Source: a candidate division Zixibacteria bacterium SM23_81
GTDB taxonomy: Bacteria; SM23-81
Assembly: GCA_001304015.1 (NCBI GenBank)
Contig: LJUY01000063.1
Span: forward strand, 1-15,640
DNA length: 15,640 nt
Direction: 5' to 3'
The first letter of the stretch is position 1; every line of letters starts with the position of its first letter. A model generated the notes under the pieces. That model had not been told where the DNA came from and did no database searches. It saw nothing but the letters and a program-made list of their open reading frames with translations. Positions 15,198 to 15,640 of the stretch are shown here, one piece after another. A program made the position numbers and the translations under genes.

Positions 15198-15221
15198 AGG
15201 GGCGGTTCGCGAACCGCCCCT
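15198..15221. repeat. Perfect 24-bp palindrome of the AGGGGC...GCCCCT type
   Basis: AGGGGCGGTTCG (15198-15209) is followed by CGAACCGCCCCT (15210-15221) and then AC, so the right end GCCCCTAC equals that of the palindrome at 13539-13566 while the middle differs. Confidence 0.9.
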
Positions 15222-15286
15222 ACAACTTTATGACCGTATGAGACTTTGAGAAGGCTTGGAACTTTTGATAAGCTTTCCTTGTTTTA

Positions 15287-15319
15287 AACCTTGCGAAGGG
15301 TTAAAACCTTCGCAAGGTT
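15287..15319. repeat. Perfect 13-bp inverted repeat with 7-base loop
   Basis: AACCTTGCGAAGG (15287-15299) is mirrored by CCTTCGCAAGGTT (15307-15319). The core resembles the nested palindrome at 13447-13475 with one changed central pair, so both may belong to one family. Confidence 0.85.
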
Positions 15320-15325
15320 GGTCAA

Positions 15326-15364
15326 TTCTCATCCCTCTATCCTCATCCCTCAATCCTTTCCTCC
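15326..15364. repeat. Low-complexity CTCATCCCTC tract
   Basis: Imperfect repeats CATCCCTCTATCCTCATCCC and TCAATCCTTTCC form the reverse complement of the 13368-13437 tract style. The copy lies in the opposite orientation. Confidence 0.55.
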
Positions 15365-15367
15365 CAT

Positions 15368-15403
15368 AAAAAAGAGCCACCGCACAGACAGCAGCGACCC
15401 TCT
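15368..15403 (-). terminator. Probable terminator of the minus-strand glycosidase gene
   Basis: On the minus strand AGAG (15403 to 15400) can pair with CTCT (15376 to 15373), with CGC/GCG pairing inside and mismatches between. Six T follow (15373 to 15368). The stem is imperfect, so confidence is moderate. It lies about 20 bases past the stop at 15424. Confidence 0.5.
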
Positions 15404-15423
15404 AAGACTCCCTTTTTTCACAA

Positions 15424-15640
15424 TCACAACTTAACAATATCCTGCTGGATCTTGACCCCCCAGGTCTCTTCAGGCTTCATGCTCAGCTTCCAGTTGGGAA
15501 AAACCACAGAACTCTGATAGACCCGCTCGAAACCCGCCTCCGATTGAGAGACGGTCTCGATGGGAAACCGCCACAGGATGGCGGGTTGGTCCAGATGCAA
15601 AGAGATCTTCAAACCCAGATATTCATCCTGCAGCCCAAAG
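15424..15640 (-). CDS. C-terminus of a probable GH57 4-alpha-glucanotransferase / alpha-amylase (5' partial)
   Basis: The minus-strand frame is open to the window edge and ends at TGA (15426 to 15424). It shows the last 71 residues only. The stretch AILWRFPIETVSQSEAGFER then VYQSSVVFPNWKL resembles the C-terminal beta domain (DUF1926-type) of GH57 4-alpha-glucanotransferases and alpha-amylases, which act on starch or glycogen-like glucans. This is recognition from memory. The catalytic barrel is off-window and cannot be checked. The TTG at 15612 is internal and not a start. An imperfect terminator follows. Confidence 0.7.
   Translation of the reverse strand, partial: FGLQDEYLGLKISLHLDQPAILWRFPIETVSQSEAGFERVYQSSVVFPNWKLSMKPEETWGVKIQQDIVKL

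Larger units (their letters stand above)
14967..15367. other. Intergenic region with palindromes and repeats
   Basis: No coding sequence is supported over these 400 bases. The region holds two perfect 24-bp palindromes, one 13-bp inverted repeat and a low-complexity tract, each listed separately. The rest (e.g. 15055-15190) shows nothing I can name. Confidence 0.6.

Noticed and set aside
13447-15319. CRISPR array
   Set aside because: The palindromes are few, irregularly spaced, different in sequence and separated by a gene; there are no regular spacers and no cas genes.

Overview
The window reads as chromosome of an uncultured or little-studied bacterium of the FCB (Fibrobacteres-Chlorobi-Bacteroidetes) superphylum or a nearby candidate phylum such as KSB1, Marinimicrobia, Latescibacteria or Zixibacteria. 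Two things point there. The left-edge protein ends in a type IX secretion (T9SS) sorting domain with the NYPNPFNPTT signature. The primary-type sigma factor is short (286 aa, no region 1.1), as in Bacteroidetes and Chlorobi. The exact phylum cannot be fixed from the sequence alone.

Layout. 1-1105: C-terminal part of a large secreted protein (Ig-like domain, carbohydrate-binding-like domain, T9SS tail). 1106-2151: about 1 kb with no credible gene, packed with low-complexity text-like repeats, a hairpin, a REP-like element and an orphan terminator. 2152-3921: a SAM-dependent methyltransferase and a DMT/EamA transporter. 3922-4192: a leader region with a promoter and a 13-bp long-range stem. 4193-10627: a protein-quality-control block on the + strand, tRNA-Leu(UAG), tig, clpP, clpX, lon and the ribosome-assembly GTPase engB. 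10728-11858: a class V aminotransferase, followed by what looks like a heavily deleted serA remnant (11873-11982). 12062-12278: a strong consensus promoter, a predicted rod-shaped RNA of about 180 nt and an intrinsic terminator. 12434-13358: the sigma factor gene with its own promoter and terminator. 13359-15423: a secreted Asp-box protein on the minus strand, flanked by several perfect palindromes and low-complexity repeats. 15424-15640 (minus): C-terminus of a probable GH57 glucanotransferase/alpha-amylase, cut by the window edge.

How the genes work together. Trigger factor meets the nascent chain at the ribosome, ClpXP and Lon degrade unfolded or tagged proteins, and EngB assists large-subunit assembly. 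tRNA-Leu may share the tig transcript. The aminotransferase, and serA if it was once intact, suggest a former serine/glyoxylate pathway pair.

The items most worth a second look are the structured RNA upstream of the sigma gene, which has mutually exclusive pairings; the ClpP whose catalytic Asp is replaced by Asn; the serA remnant; and the families of palindromic and low-complexity intergenic repeats.
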